A stretch of DNA of 64,000 nucleotides from UBA868 sp016776875 (GTDB taxonomy: Bacteria > Pseudomonadota > Gammaproteobacteria > Arenicellales > UBA868): the NCBI GenBank assembly GCA_051201585.1, contig CP179198.1, positions 1,736,001-1,800,000 of the forward strand, given 5' to 3'. Shown piece by piece: positions 44,862 through 52,837 of this stretch; position 1 is the first letter of the stretch; each line of letters opens with the position of its first letter. Below the pieces are notes generated by a model. It was not told where the DNA came from. It saw only the letters and a list, made by a program, of their open reading frames with translations, and made no database searches. The translations under genes were made by a program, and so were the position numbers.

Positions 44862-46405
44862 TGGACAGTGATTTTTATTTTGTTAATAATTGTTACCTCA
44901 CCAAAAAACTCAGTCTCGAGACTAAAAAGATGAGTCCCTTGTGATAGTTCAATCCCTTTTTCAAAACTCTTCGCGTGAAAGGCTCTATCGTGCGGTGATG
45001 ATTCGAGATGAATCGCAAAAGCTGCAATGTTTGATGTTTGTTTCTTTATCTTCACGAATGCTCTGCCAGTTTTCATTGTGTCGAAATTTGTAAGTCGGCC
45101 AGCAACGCAGGATTTGCTCTCGGCACTCTTCTTTTGCGCCTGGCCCGATAATGAGGGATCCATAGCGGTCAAGAGGAACTCAGCAGAATCTCCGTTGAAG
45201 TAGTCTTCTATACCCTGGGGGAGACTTGGAAATGTTTCTTCTATAAGAGCTTTCGTCAGGATATTTTCTGCCACTTTCTTTGAGTTCGTTCCTGCTTTTC
45301 CTTCCGTACTTTTGATCCAAATCGAGAAGTCCCAATTTGCTGCCCCAAATCCTAACTTAGAAAAAATATCACGCCAATTGGGCGATTTTTCTCTCGTCAA
45401 TCTGACCAAGAAAGCGACAAACATAGCGCGATCTACTGCTGATCTTCTCTTGCTAGGCTTCCCCCAAAGAACGCAGTCATCCCTTGGGGTATTTTTTACC
45501 ACGCTAGTTAATTCCACCATCGCATTATTAATCTGTTCCGCTAGTTCCAGAGGTGTAATGTAGACACTGTCAGGAACAGACTTGAAGTAATACTTGAAGA
45601 TCCACTCCGTATACTCGAGCGCAGAATATTGAAAACCGTAATGGAATACTGGGTATGAATGACTGTCCTCTGGGTTGAACTGGACTTTGTTATAAAACAG
45701 GTTTTTCACAGGCTTAGTAGAGCCAAACTGGTGTTGCTCACACAAATGGGCAACTGTTTCCATAGCGCGCTTATGCTGGAGACCAAAGCGGGGGTCATTA
45801 TATTTACCAAGATCGTAAACATACTCAAGCCATTCTTTATGAAGTTTATTTAGAGGTGATACCTGCGTACTTACCTCAGAAAACACTCGCGCAAAGTCTG
45901 CGTGCTGGTATGTGGTTGCATCGCTATGGTCATGCAGAATCACTAAAGGAATCCGATTTGTGTTTCGTTTTGTCTTCGCGAGACCCCTGACCCGATGTTG
46001 GCCATCCAGAATCCAGAATACATCTTTGACATTCGGATTTTTTATGGTCAATTCCCAAGTCCCAGTTGGGTCCCCGTTATCATTAGTCGCTCGATTTACT
46101 TCGACCTCGTTATCCCTGTGAACAGCCAAAAGTACTGGGTTTGGCATGAACTCACCATCTTGGTCAAACCGGTTTTTTATACTTGTGATCTTTTCTGATT
46201 TCTCGGGCCTTTGCCAATCTTTGACGGGTGTTTTTAGAATGTTTCCGGCGATCTGGTGGTTGTTTGTACTCGAAGAAAAACTAGGAACATCGCAAATCGA
46301 GTCAAGAGTTTTTGCGTCTAAAGAGCCAACAAACATCGGTCTCTTCCGACGACCATCATCGTTCAAGATCTTAAGTGCACTGATGACTATTGAACCATTG
46401 CTCAT
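44858..46405 (-). CDS. DGQHR-domain protein (DndB/DpdB-like)
   Basis: About 515 residues from the ATG at 46405; a GTG 12 bp upstream is possible. The motif FWILDGQHRVRGLAK (about residue 137) defines the DGQHR family, which includes DndB of phosphorothioation and DpdB of 7-deazaguanine DNA modification. Other features are a ParB-like Arg/Asp-rich N-terminal half and a helical C-terminal half. No dndCDE or dpdA gene is near. Its role with the HNH proteins is inferred from operon position. Confidence 0.8.
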   Translation of the reverse strand: MSNGSIVISALKILNDDGRRKRPMFVGSLDAKTLDSICDVPSFSSSTNNHQIAGNILKTPVKDWQRPEKSEKITSIKNRFDQDGEFMPNPVLLAVHRDNEVEVNRATNDNGDPTGTWELTIKNPNVKDVFWILDGQHRVRGLAKTKRNTNRIPLVILHDHSDATTYQHADFARVFSEVSTQVSPLNKLHKEWLEYVYDLGKYNDPRFGLQHKRAMETVAHLCEQHQFGSTKPVKNLFYNKVQFNPEDSHSYPVFHYGFQYSALEYTEWIFKYYFKSVPDSVYITPLELAEQINNAMVELTSVVKNTPRDDCVLWGKPSKRRSAVDRAMFVAFLVRLTREKSPNWRDIFSKLGFGAANWDFSIWIKSTEGKAGTNSKKVAENILTKALIEETFPSLPQGIEDYFNGDSAEFLLTAMDPSLSGQAQKKSAESKSCVAGRLTNFDTMKTGRAFVKIKKQTSNIAAFAIHLESSPHDRAFHAKSFEKGIELSQGTHLFSLETEFFGEVTIINKIKITVH

Positions 46406-46524
46406 TTTTTTCCCCACTATTGGAACAGACTCAGTCCCGATTTTTTTATCAATTAAACTTACTTCTTAATTAGTTATTACATATATCATAACTTGAGCGG
46501 CTATTTCATAAGGCGAAAGATCTG

Positions 46525-46917
46525 ATGCCTAAGAAGCTGGGCCCCATTAACCCGACCAGCCCGGCCAACATGACCGAAGGCGAATGGAAGAGCCGCGTTG
46601 AGTGTGCGGCAGGGCATCATCTGCTCGAGCTCTATCACCTCACCGATATGGTGGAGGGCGTGCTTGGGGTGCGGGTGGAAGACGAGCCGAATGCTTATCT
46701 TCTGAAAACCTACCGGACTTTTTTTAATGAAGCCTGCGCCTCGGATCTTGTCAAAGTCCGCCTTGATGAAAAGCCAGATCAGGGGCCAGAGCGGCCGATT
46801 AACTAGTCTTCCATGGCGCAGGCGAACGGCATGTTTAGGCGCCGGCCCGACATTAACTGCGCATTGCATACGCATATTGCTGCCGCAAATAAATTAGCGC
46901 TTCCGGATTCTCCTGCA
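46525..46917 (+). pseudogene. Degraded class II aldolase/adducin-like gene fragment
   Basis: The first 93 codons read INPTSPANMTEGEWKSRVEC, YLLKTYRTFFNEACASDL and VKVRL, like the N-terminal half of class II aldolases. An in-frame TAG (46804-46806) interrupts it. The same frame goes on with MFRRRPDINCALHTHIAAA, which carries the metal-ligand HTH motif, before it is cut by the MORN-gene duplicate at 46926. GC and codon use are unlike its neighbours. Confidence 0.6.
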
Positions 46918-46925
46918 ACCTCTGA

Positions 46926-47120
46926 CCACCAACAAACTAGACAACAAGATAAGAATGCGTTTCATGTGTGAATCATACGGTTTACATTGAGATAGGTCTA
47001 ATGTGTGCGTGTGTGCGTATGAGTGACATTCCAACCCTAAAAAGTAAACACCCCACCCCACTCCGAGTTAATGCTTTTAACTTAAATAGAGGGATTCCTA
47101 GGGGTGACCAGGTAAAGCGC
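46926..47120 (-). repeat. Duplicate of the MORN-protease gene start and promoter region
   Basis: About 195 bp matching 49461-49656. It contains the first codons (MKRILILLSSLLVV) and the upstream region with the AGTTAA...TTAACT inverted repeat, but the gene body is missing. Confidence 0.85.
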
Positions 47121-47137
47121 TGGAACGTTATATTGGA

Positions 47138-47360
47138 CTAACCAGTTAGGTAGATAATTAGGTTTTTTAGAAGAAAAAGAACTAACGAGACAGCAATTGC
47201 TGCAAATATTAATTGGAAGATTAGTTCAAGTAATCCTTTCTTTATTTTATGAATCTTTACTTTGTCCAGGAAAGAAAACCTTGTACCGCGATCATTAGCA
47301 ATGCGGCTTTGGACATGCTCCTCATATAAAGGAGTCGATATATTCTGTGATTTGTCCTCC
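47138..47360 (-). pseudogene. Fragment encoding the end of a membrane protein
   Basis: An open frame without a start reads STPLYEEHVQSRIANDRG, DKVKIHKIKKGLLEL, then a membrane helix FAAIAVSLVLFLLKNLIIYL and stop. It follows Nif11 copy 2 on the same strand. It is probably the remains of a deleted gene. Confidence 0.45.
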
Positions 47361-47379
47361 TGAGGTTGGGATAAAAGGG
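47361..47379 (+). repeat. Short integrase-2 tail fragment beside Nif11 copy 2
   Basis: GAGGTTGGGATAAAAGGG resembles GAGGTTGGGATGAATGGG at the end of integrase 2 (50973-50990). Only about 19 bp remain. Confidence 0.5.
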
Positions 47380-47637
47380 TTAACAGCCTCTTCGATGCTG
47401 ACCGCCACTAATTAACTCCAGTTCAAAGTCAGTGAGGTCACCATCTTGTCCCAAGAAGTCCTGATGGGCATAGACCTCATCTGAAGTGATGGTGTAGCCA
47501 TGAGTCTTGGCAAGGGTTGCTATTCCATCTCCCAGTCCTGAACCATTGGCTGTTGCGGTATTGATGATGGAAATGACCTGCTCTTGCAGATCATCATCTT
47601 CAAGGACAGCGTTACGGAAGGACTGGAAGTCGGTCAT
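47380..47637 (-). CDS. Nif11-like leader precursor peptide, copy 2 (tail QHRRGC)
   Basis: 85 residues with the same leader as copy 1 (LEDDDLQEQVISI, LTDFELELISGG) and a QHRRGC end with C-terminal Cys. It has an AAGGAGA ribosome site and its own promoter with a CRP-like box (47662-47714), shared with copy 6, which has the same tail. It is monocistronic, between the membrane-protein fragment and the MORN protease gene. Confidence 0.8.
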   Translation of the reverse strand: MTDFQSFRNAVLEDDDLQEQVISIINTATANGSGLGDGIATLAKTHGYTITSDEVYAHQDFLGQDGDLTDFELELISGGQHRRGC

Positions 47638-47661
47638 TGGTTCTCCTTGGGTTATGACTCA

Positions 47662-47714
47662 AGAATAACGCTGTCTTAGGAATGACTCAACTTGTGAGTG
47701 TGATGGGGATCAGA
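47662..47714 (-). promoter_or_regulatory. Promoter and CRP-like box of Nif11 copy 2
   Basis: On the minus strand, -35 TTGAGT (47685-47690) and -10 TATTCT (47662-47667) are spaced 17 bp. Upstream, TGTGA-N6-TCAGA (47699-47714 as read on the plus strand) matches nine of ten bases of the CRP/Vfr consensus, centred near -52. Confidence 0.6.
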
Positions 47715-47739
47715 TAAGAGGTTAGGTAGGAGTCAGTAC

Positions 47740-49500
47740 TCACTCCCAACATCCCACCAACACCGTAAAGGTTTCTGCCTTTTCTGCGATGTCTGGGAGT
47801 TTGAGTTCTTCTGTGGAGTCTGCTTTTTCAAACGATACTTTGTTTGAATACAGGAAGTTTTCAACGATGTTGGACTTAACGGCAAAGTTGACGTTCTGTG
47901 CAATGTGGCCGGTTGCATCGGCATATTCCTTACTAAGTATTTTGATTGCAACACCTACTACATTCCCTGCACTATCTAGTACTGGCCCACCGCTGTTGCC
48001 CGGTTGAGTTGGGGCATCAAACTGAAGCACTGTTGAGTCGTTTCCTACGCCTGAGAGATTGTTTATATTGCCTTCAGTGATAGTTGCGCTTGTAGAAATA
48101 TCACCGAATAACGGATAACCGTAGTTTGAGACTCGCTCGCCTAGTCGTATTGAGCTGCCGCCTCTTAACTTAGCAGCATGCAAAAACTTTTTATCAAGAC
48201 GCAATAAACCTAGATCGTTAGAGCGGTCTCTTGCAACAGTTTGCGCAGCAGTTTCCTGGTGGTTATGGACAATTGTTACCTCATTACACCCTTCTAGTAC
48301 ATGGTCGGCCGTGACAACGTAATCTGGATTAATCGCGAATCCAGTTCCTGTTCCAATTAAACGAGAATTGGATTCTGACCCGCTCCTTGTTTGCTCACAT
48401 GCGGCCGAGTCAGGTTCGCTTGCGCACGAATCGTCTGAACTGACGATATGACTTGGGTCGATTTCACGGACTAGCGCAAGTTGCCTGGCGGTTGGCTCAC
48501 AGTCACCGCACGCTTCACCATTTGAGTAAGTCCCGTCCACCTTACCTGAGGAAGAGTACTCAACCCCTTGCCATGGTTTATCGTCCTTCCATTCTCCGAC
48601 GTATTTGTCTCCCATAAATTCGCCTGAGCCAAATGTATAAGTGCCATGGCCATGGAACTTGTCATCCTTAAATTCGCCGACATACTTATCTCCAGAATCT
48701 GACGTATAAGTCCCGTGACCATGAAATTTGTTGTCCTTGAATTCCCCGACGTAAAATTCGCCTGAGCCAAATGTATAAGTGCCATGGCCATGCATCTTGT
48801 CGTCCTTCCATCCCCCGACGTACTTATCTCCGTCATCGAACGTGTATGCACCAAAGCAGTTATCAAAATATCCTGACGTTGGGCAGGATGGAAGCGCTGC
48901 AACAACATAACTAGGATCGATCTCACGGACTAGCGCAAGTTGACTGGCGGTTGGCTTACAGCCTTCACACCACGCACCGCTTGAATAAGTTCCCCATACC
49001 TTGCCCGAAGAAAAATACCAAATGCCGTCCCAAGTTTCCCAATTCTTGACTTCACCGATGTATTTAGTGCCGTCTAATGGTATGTAGGTACCCAGACCGT
49101 TGGCGGCGTTCTCCTTGAATTCACCGACGTATTTGTCTCCCTCCCATTCACCTGGACCATATGTGTAGGTGCCTTGGCCATGGAACTGCCCGTCCTTGAA
49201 TTCACCGACGTATTTGTCTCCCTCCCATTCACCTGGACCATTTGTGTAGGTGCCTTGGCCATGCATCTCATCGTCCTTAAATTCGCCGACGTACTTGTCT
49301 CCATCGGCCCATGTGTAAGCGCCTTGACCATGGAACTGCCCGTCCTTGAATTCACCGACGTATTTGTCTCCCTCCCATTCACCTGGACCATATGTGTAGG
49401 TGCCAAAGCAATTATGGAAAACGTCTGGTGGACAGGGCGGAAGCGCATAAACATTCCCAACCACCAACAAACTAGCCAACAGAATAAGAATGCGTTTCAT
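47740..49500 (-). CDS. Secreted MORN-repeat protein with a trypsin-like serine protease domain
   Basis: 586 residues. A signal peptide (MKRILILLASLLVVGNVYA) is followed by two blocks of MORN repeats (GDKYVGEFKDGQFHGQGTY type), each closed by a C-x-x-CxPTA(S/R)QLALVREIDPS segment, showing an internal duplication. The C-terminal protease has His in VVTADHVLEG, Asp in RDRSNDLGLLRLD and Ser in QPGNSGGPVLDSAG, all intact. It should act in the periplasm or outside. A processing role for the neighbouring peptides is only a guess. Confidence 0.85.
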   Translation of the reverse strand: MKRILILLASLLVVGNVYALPPCPPDVFHNCFGTYTYGPGEWEGDKYVGEFKDGQFHGQGAYTWADGDKYVGEFKDDEMHGQGTYTNGPGEWEGDKYVGEFKDGQFHGQGTYTYGPGEWEGDKYVGEFKENAANGLGTYIPLDGTKYIGEVKNWETWDGIWYFSSGKVWGTYSSGAWCEGCKPTASQLALVREIDPSYVVAALPSCPTSGYFDNCFGAYTFDDGDKYVGGWKDDKMHGHGTYTFGSGEFYVGEFKDNKFHGHGTYTSDSGDKYVGEFKDDKFHGHGTYTFGSGEFMGDKYVGEWKDDKPWQGVEYSSSGKVDGTYSNGEACGDCEPTARQLALVREIDPSHIVSSDDSCASEPDSAACEQTRSGSESNSRLIGTGTGFAINPDYVVTADHVLEGCNEVTIVHNHQETAAQTVARDRSNDLGLLRLDKKFLHAAKLRGGSSIRLGERVSNYGYPLFGDISTSATITEGNINNLSGVGNDSTVLQFDAPTQPGNSGGPVLDSAGNVVGVAIKILSKEYADATGHIAQNVNFAVKSNIVENFLYSNKVSFEKADSTEELKLPDIAEKAETFTVLVGCWE

Positions 49501-49600
49501 GTGTGAATCATACGGTTTACATTGAGATAGGTCTAATGTGTGTGGGTGGGCGTAAGGGATGTTATTTCCACCCTAAAAAGTAAACACCCCACCCCACTTC

Positions 49601-49619
49601 AAGTTAATGCTTTTAACTT
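49601..49619. promoter_or_regulatory. Inverted repeat in the MORN-protease upstream region
   Basis: AAGTTAA-TGCTT-TTAACTT is a perfect 7-bp inverted repeat about 100 bp before the protease start. It is kept, one base pair shorter, in the duplicate at 47066-47082, which favours an operator or a stem in the leader RNA. Confidence 0.45.
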
Positions 49620-49696
49620 AAATAGAGGGATTCCTAGAGGTGACTGGGTAAAGTGCGGGTGGAAAGGTATTTTTCCCCTCCGCTGTGTGGGTGGGA

Positions 49697-49782
49697 TATA
49701 TCTATTAAATAAAGAAGTAAAAGGGGGTGGGTACCCCCTCTTCTTAGTGTGCTGAAAATGTGCTGAACTTCAGTCCATTCCA
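49697..49782. repeat. Right-end repeat of element A
   Basis: An 86-bp stretch (ATATATCTATT ... GGGGTGGG ... GTGCTGAAAATGTGCTGAACT ... CATTCC) resembles 52661-52743 at the end of element B. The GTGCTGAAAATGTGCTGA part also resembles the 3' end of integrase 1 near 38941. Confidence 0.65.
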
Positions 49783-49866
49783 GTCCTTCTGAGTCCCTTT
49801 AGGTCCAGTTGCGTGGAGTTGGAGCCTAGGTTTTAAGGGTTTTCTGGACTGCTTATTTAAAGGACT

Positions 49867-49919
49867 CTGCCTTCACACGGCAGGGGTCGCTGGTTCAATC
49901 CCAGCCGCGCCCACCATTT
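49867..49919 (+). repeat. Attachment site between elements A and B
   Basis: An exact 53-bp copy of the tRNA-Val 3' part (38837-38889). It is both the right end of element A and the left end of element B. The tRNA 5' part is absent here. Confidence 0.9.
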
Positions 49920-50015
49920 ATTCCTCTTTTTATCAACGATATACGCGGCGCTAACCGCGCCGCTGTCGTTGATTTTTCTCGACTGTCACAAATCTGTCAC
50001 AGCGAGGAACAAAAG

Positions 50016-50984
50016 ATGGCAACCATCCGCAAGCGAAATGGCCGCTACCAGGTCCAGATTCGAAAAGACCCCTACCCCCTCACCACCCAGACCTTTGACC
50101 GGCTGGCGGACGCCAAACGCTGGGCAATCTCCACCGAATATAAACTTCAGCATGGCCTTTATGAGGCCTCCCCTGCCCCAGGATTTCGAACGATTGGGGA
50201 TCTCATTAATTACTACCTTGAGATTACAGATCATGAAACGATAAATGAATCTGACGGGTATCGTCTGAAGACCCTTCTCAAAGGGCTCGGCAGGATCCAG
50301 ATTCATCAACTCAAAGGAAGTGATCTGGTCCGATACCGCGATCTGAGATTAAAGGTAATCAAGCCTGCAACCCTAGTCAGAGAACTCAATGTTCTGAGAA
50401 GAGTCGTTAGGATTGCCCAAAGTGAATGGGATGTCAGTATCGCGAGCGAGCCTTTTATCCGCCTTCGGATCCCTAATCAGCGAAGCGTGAGAGAACGACG
50501 ACTGCAAGCTGGTGAATATGATGATCTGATGACGGCCTGCCAAAAATCGAGAACGCCTTGGCTGCTACCGGCAATCCAGCTGGCGATTGAGACAGCAATG
50601 CGACGTGGGGAGATTCTGAACGCGCGCTACGCGCATTTATCCGATAATCTACTGCTTATCCCCAAAACAAAAACGGGAATGAAGCGGACCATCCCGCTCA
50701 CGCCAAAAGCCGAGGCGGTAATCGCTGCTCTCCCTAGAAGTATTTGCGGGAGAATAATCCCGATAACGCCAAACGCGTTACGGCTTGCGTGGGATCGTAA
50801 CAAAAAGCGGGCGGGAATCGATGACCTTCACTTCCATGATCTCCGTCACGAGGCGATCTCAAGATTCTTCGAGATGGGCTTATCGATTCCCGAGGTTGCA
50901 CTGATCTCAGGACATAAAGATACGAGGATGCTGATGCGCTATACGCATCTTCGGGCTGAGGATTTGGTTAAGAGGTTGGGATGA
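50016..50984 (+). CDS. Tyrosine recombinase (integrase 2)
   Basis: 322 residues with a GAGGAAC ribosome site. Catalytic residues: Arg in ETAMRRGEILNARY, HDLRHEAISRFFEMG, ISGHKDTRMLMRYTHLRAED (His and nucleophilic Tyr). It lies about 100 bp from the attachment site and points away from it. Its last 20-60 bases recur as fragments beside the other Nif11-like genes, and the intact gene converges on copy 3 with a 6-bp gap. Confidence 0.92.
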   Translation: MATIRKRNGRYQVQIRKDPYPLTTQTFDRLADAKRWAISTEYKLQHGLYEASPAPGFRTIGDLINYYLEITDHETINESDGYRLKTLLKGLGRIQIHQLKGSDLVRYRDLRLKVIKPATLVRELNVLRRVVRIAQSEWDVSIASEPFIRLRIPNQRSVRERRLQAGEYDDLMTACQKSRTPWLLPAIQLAIETAMRRGEILNARYAHLSDNLLLIPKTKTGMKRTIPLTPKAEAVIAALPRSICGRIIPITPNALRLAWDRNKKRAGIDDLHFHDLRHEAISRFFEMGLSIPEVALISGHKDTRMLMRYTHLRAEDLVKRLG

Positions 50985-50990
50985 ATGGGA

Positions 50991-51251
50991 TTAACAACCG
51001 CCGTCGCGACCCTGACCCCCACTAATCAACTGCAACTCAAAGTCAGTCAGATCACCATCTTGTCCCAAGAAGTCCTGATGGGCATAGACCTCATCTGATG
51101 TGATGGTATAGCCATGTGTCTTGGCAAGAGTTGCTATGCCCTCTCCCATGCCTGAACCACTGGCAGTTGCGGTATTGATGATGGAGATCACTGCTTCTTG
51201 AAGATCATCATCTTCAAGAACGGCGTTACGGAAGGAATGGAAGTCGGACAT
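50991..51251 (-). CDS. Nif11-like leader precursor peptide, copy 3 (tail QGRDGGC)
   Basis: 86 residues with a slightly divergent leader (MSDFHSFRNAVLEDDDLQEA, GEGIATLAKTHGY, LTDFELQLISGG) and the tail QGRDGGC. It has an AGGAGA ribosome site. It is 12 bp downstream of pentapeptide lipoprotein 2 and probably in its operon. This is the only copy next to a full integrase-2 gene. Confidence 0.8.
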   Translation of the reverse strand: MSDFHSFRNAVLEDDDLQEAVISIINTATASGSGMGEGIATLAKTHGYTITSDEVYAHQDFLGQDGDLTDFELQLISGGQGRDGGC

Positions 51252-51263
51252 GGTTTCTCCTGA

Positions 51264-51896
51264 TTAAAACGGGCAGTTACCGCCGTTACCAACGCCCCAT
51301 GGCTTCCCATTAGGACAGATGGTGGATGAGTTTGGTTTGACACCAACCATATTCGTACCATTCAGTCTCGCAGTACTCAGGTCTGCACCCTCAAGGTTCG
51401 CATTATGCAGGTTTGCACCTTCCAGCTTCGCACCCATAATTAGGTACGCATACCGTAGGTCTACATTACTCAGGTTCGCCCACCTCAGGTTCACACTGAA
51501 GGCGTTCACATTAAACAGGTTCGCACCAGTTAGGTCCGCAGTACTCAGGTCTGTACCCATCAGGCTTGCATACTTCAGATTCACATCAATTAGAGTCGCG
51601 CCACTCAGGTTCGCATTATTCAGACCTGCACCCAGCGTCCCAGCAGTCAGGTTCGCACCAGTCAGGTTCGCACCAATCAGGTCAGCCCAAGGCTTAATGT
51701 AGTAAGACTTTTCATTGGCAGTAATCCAACCGCAACCTGTCATTACGGTAAGGTGAGTCTGATAACCAGGCCCCCGACAGTGGCCATACGGAAACGCATT
51801 GGCAGTCTTGGAGAACTCAACACCGCCACTGGAGTCAGGTCCAGAGCATGAGGTGAGCAGGAGGGTTGAGAGGATGAGGGGGAGTAGTTTTTTCAT
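51264..51896 (-). CDS. Pentapeptide-repeat lipoprotein 2
   Basis: About 210 residues from the second Met (51896). Signal and lipobox LLTSC as in the 41880 paralogue, then a linker and about 20 pentapeptide repeats (IGANLTGANLTAG, LSGATLIDVNLKYASLMG and onward), ending STICPNGKPWGVGNGGNCPF. The leader, promoter region and end are closely related to paralogue 1, while the repeats vary, which suggests repeat shuffling. It forms a two-gene unit with Nif11 copy 3. Confidence 0.85.
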   Translation of the reverse strand: MKKLLPLILSTLLLTSCSGPDSSGGVEFSKTANAFPYGHCRGPGYQTHLTVMTGCGWITANEKSYYIKPWADLIGANLTGANLTAGTLGAGLNNANLSGATLIDVNLKYASLMGTDLSTADLTGANLFNVNAFSVNLRWANLSNVDLRYAYLIMGAKLEGANLHNANLEGADLSTARLNGTNMVGVKPNSSTICPNGKPWGVGNGGNCPF

Positions 51897-51939
51897 TATT
51901 GAATTATGCAATCAATACTGAGGAAACACACTGTTAATT

Positions 51940-51970
51940 AATTAGCCTAAACCTTTTCCAATCTTGGCAG
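51940..51970 (-). pseudogene. 3'-end remnant of a coiled-coil gene
   Basis: The minus strand encodes AKIGKGLG and stop, matching the end AKIGKELG of the gene at 42540. It sits at the same place relative to the pentapeptide gene, so element B once had the same gene order as A. Confidence 0.65.
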
Positions 51971-52012
51971 AATCAACGCTGGAACGTCACGAATTGAGAA
52001 CGCAATTCTGCA

Positions 52013-52471
52013 TCAGAGCGCGGCAATCACCTTATCGTAATCTGGCTCTATCCCTGGATGCTCAGCGATCCACTCATAGATAACCGTTCCATTTTCCCCG
52101 ATTATAAACACCGCTCGGTTACACGCCGTATAACCTTCTATAAAAGCAAAGTTTTCAAACTCTACTCCATACTCACGCGTGACTTGCAGATGCAGATCCG
52201 ACAATAATGAAAAAGAGATGCCGTTAACCTCTGCGAATTTTGCGTTGGCGAAAGGGCTATCGGGGCTGATGCCAAAAACGCAGGCTTGAGCGGTGTTAAG
52301 CTGATCAAGTCGCCCCTCAAAGACACACATCTCCTGATCACAAATGCCGCTAAATGCAGCAGGATAAAACGCTAAAACTATTTTTTTTCCGATATATTCT
52401 GAAAGACTTACTTCTTCTTGCTTACTGTTGATCAACGTGAAGTCAGGCGCGGTTTGGTTGAGTAAGGACAT
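52013..52471 (-). CDS. Peroxiredoxin (AhpC/TSA family)
   Basis: 152 residues starting MSLLNQTAPDFTLINSKQEE. The peroxidatic Cys is in FYPAAFSGICDQEMCVFEG (PXXX(T/S)XXC motif, about residue 44), with a nearby second Cys. The length and the ACNRAVFIIGENGTV strand fit the AhpE/BCP-like branch that reduces peroxides with thioredoxin. It may be cargo or a remnant of the host flank. Confidence 0.85.
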   Translation of the reverse strand: MSLLNQTAPDFTLINSKQEEVSLSEYIGKKIVLAFYPAAFSGICDQEMCVFEGRLDQLNTAQACVFGISPDSPFANAKFAEVNGISFSLLSDLHLQVTREYGVEFENFAFIEGYTACNRAVFIIGENGTVIYEWIAEHPGIEPDYDKVIAAL

Positions 52472-52837
52472 ATGGTTTCTCTTCCTTTTTTTGAAATTAT
52501 TGGTCTTCTTGAACAGTTTTTAATTCGTTATAGTGAGTGGGCATCAAGGGACGACGATGAATTTTTGCACTGCTTTCTTCGATTACCAGTCAAGTCCCGG
52601 GCCATTTCTCATTACTCCTTCGAACCTTAAGATTGTATCCCGACAACCACCCGTAGCGGCATATATCTATAGATTTGAAATAGAAAGGGGTGGGCGCGCC
52701 TCTTTCGATGTGCTGAAAATATACTGAACTTAAGATCATTCCTACCGTCGGAAACCATAGCGAGATCCACGACTTCATTGGAGCAGAGAATTGGTGAAAC
52801 GATTCGAATGAATGGGTCAACGAGAGCCGCTTTTACC
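52472..52837. other. Intergenic right end of element B
   Basis: About 365 bp with no gene. It contains the right-end repeat (52661-52743) and a decayed integrase-like end motif (GTGCTGAAAATATACTGAA). Confidence 0.5.
52661..52743. repeat. Right-end repeat of element B
   Basis: It resembles 49697-49782 in order and sequence (ATATATCTAT, GGGGTGGG, GTGCTGAAAAT, CTGAACTT, CATTCC) and lies at a similar distance before an attachment-like site. Confidence 0.6.

Larger units (their letters stand above)
38837..49919. mobile_element. Integrative element A at tRNA-Val, about 11 kb
   Basis: Bounded by the 53-bp tRNA-Val direct repeats. It has an integrase and excisionase-like gene at the left end, an SSB-tail protein, two Nif11-like peptide genes, a pentapeptide-repeat lipoprotein, a candidate nuclease-based defence operon and a MORN-repeat protease. 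Several gene-end fragments show repeated recombination. No conjugation or phage structural genes are seen, so it would be mobilised by its integrase alone or by a helper. Confidence 0.85.

Noticed and set aside
44361..46405. Complete Dnd phosphorothioation or Dpd deazaguanine system
   Set aside because: Only the DGQHR protein is present; no dndA/C/D/E or dpdA/C genes are found in the window.
49174..49506. Plus-strand frame across the MORN repeats
   Set aside because: Antisense shadow of repeated MORN codons; no start signal of its own.
49861..49916. Second tRNA-Val gene
   Set aside because: Only the anticodon arm, T arm and acceptor 3' strand are present; the 5' part is missing, so it is an attachment-site copy.
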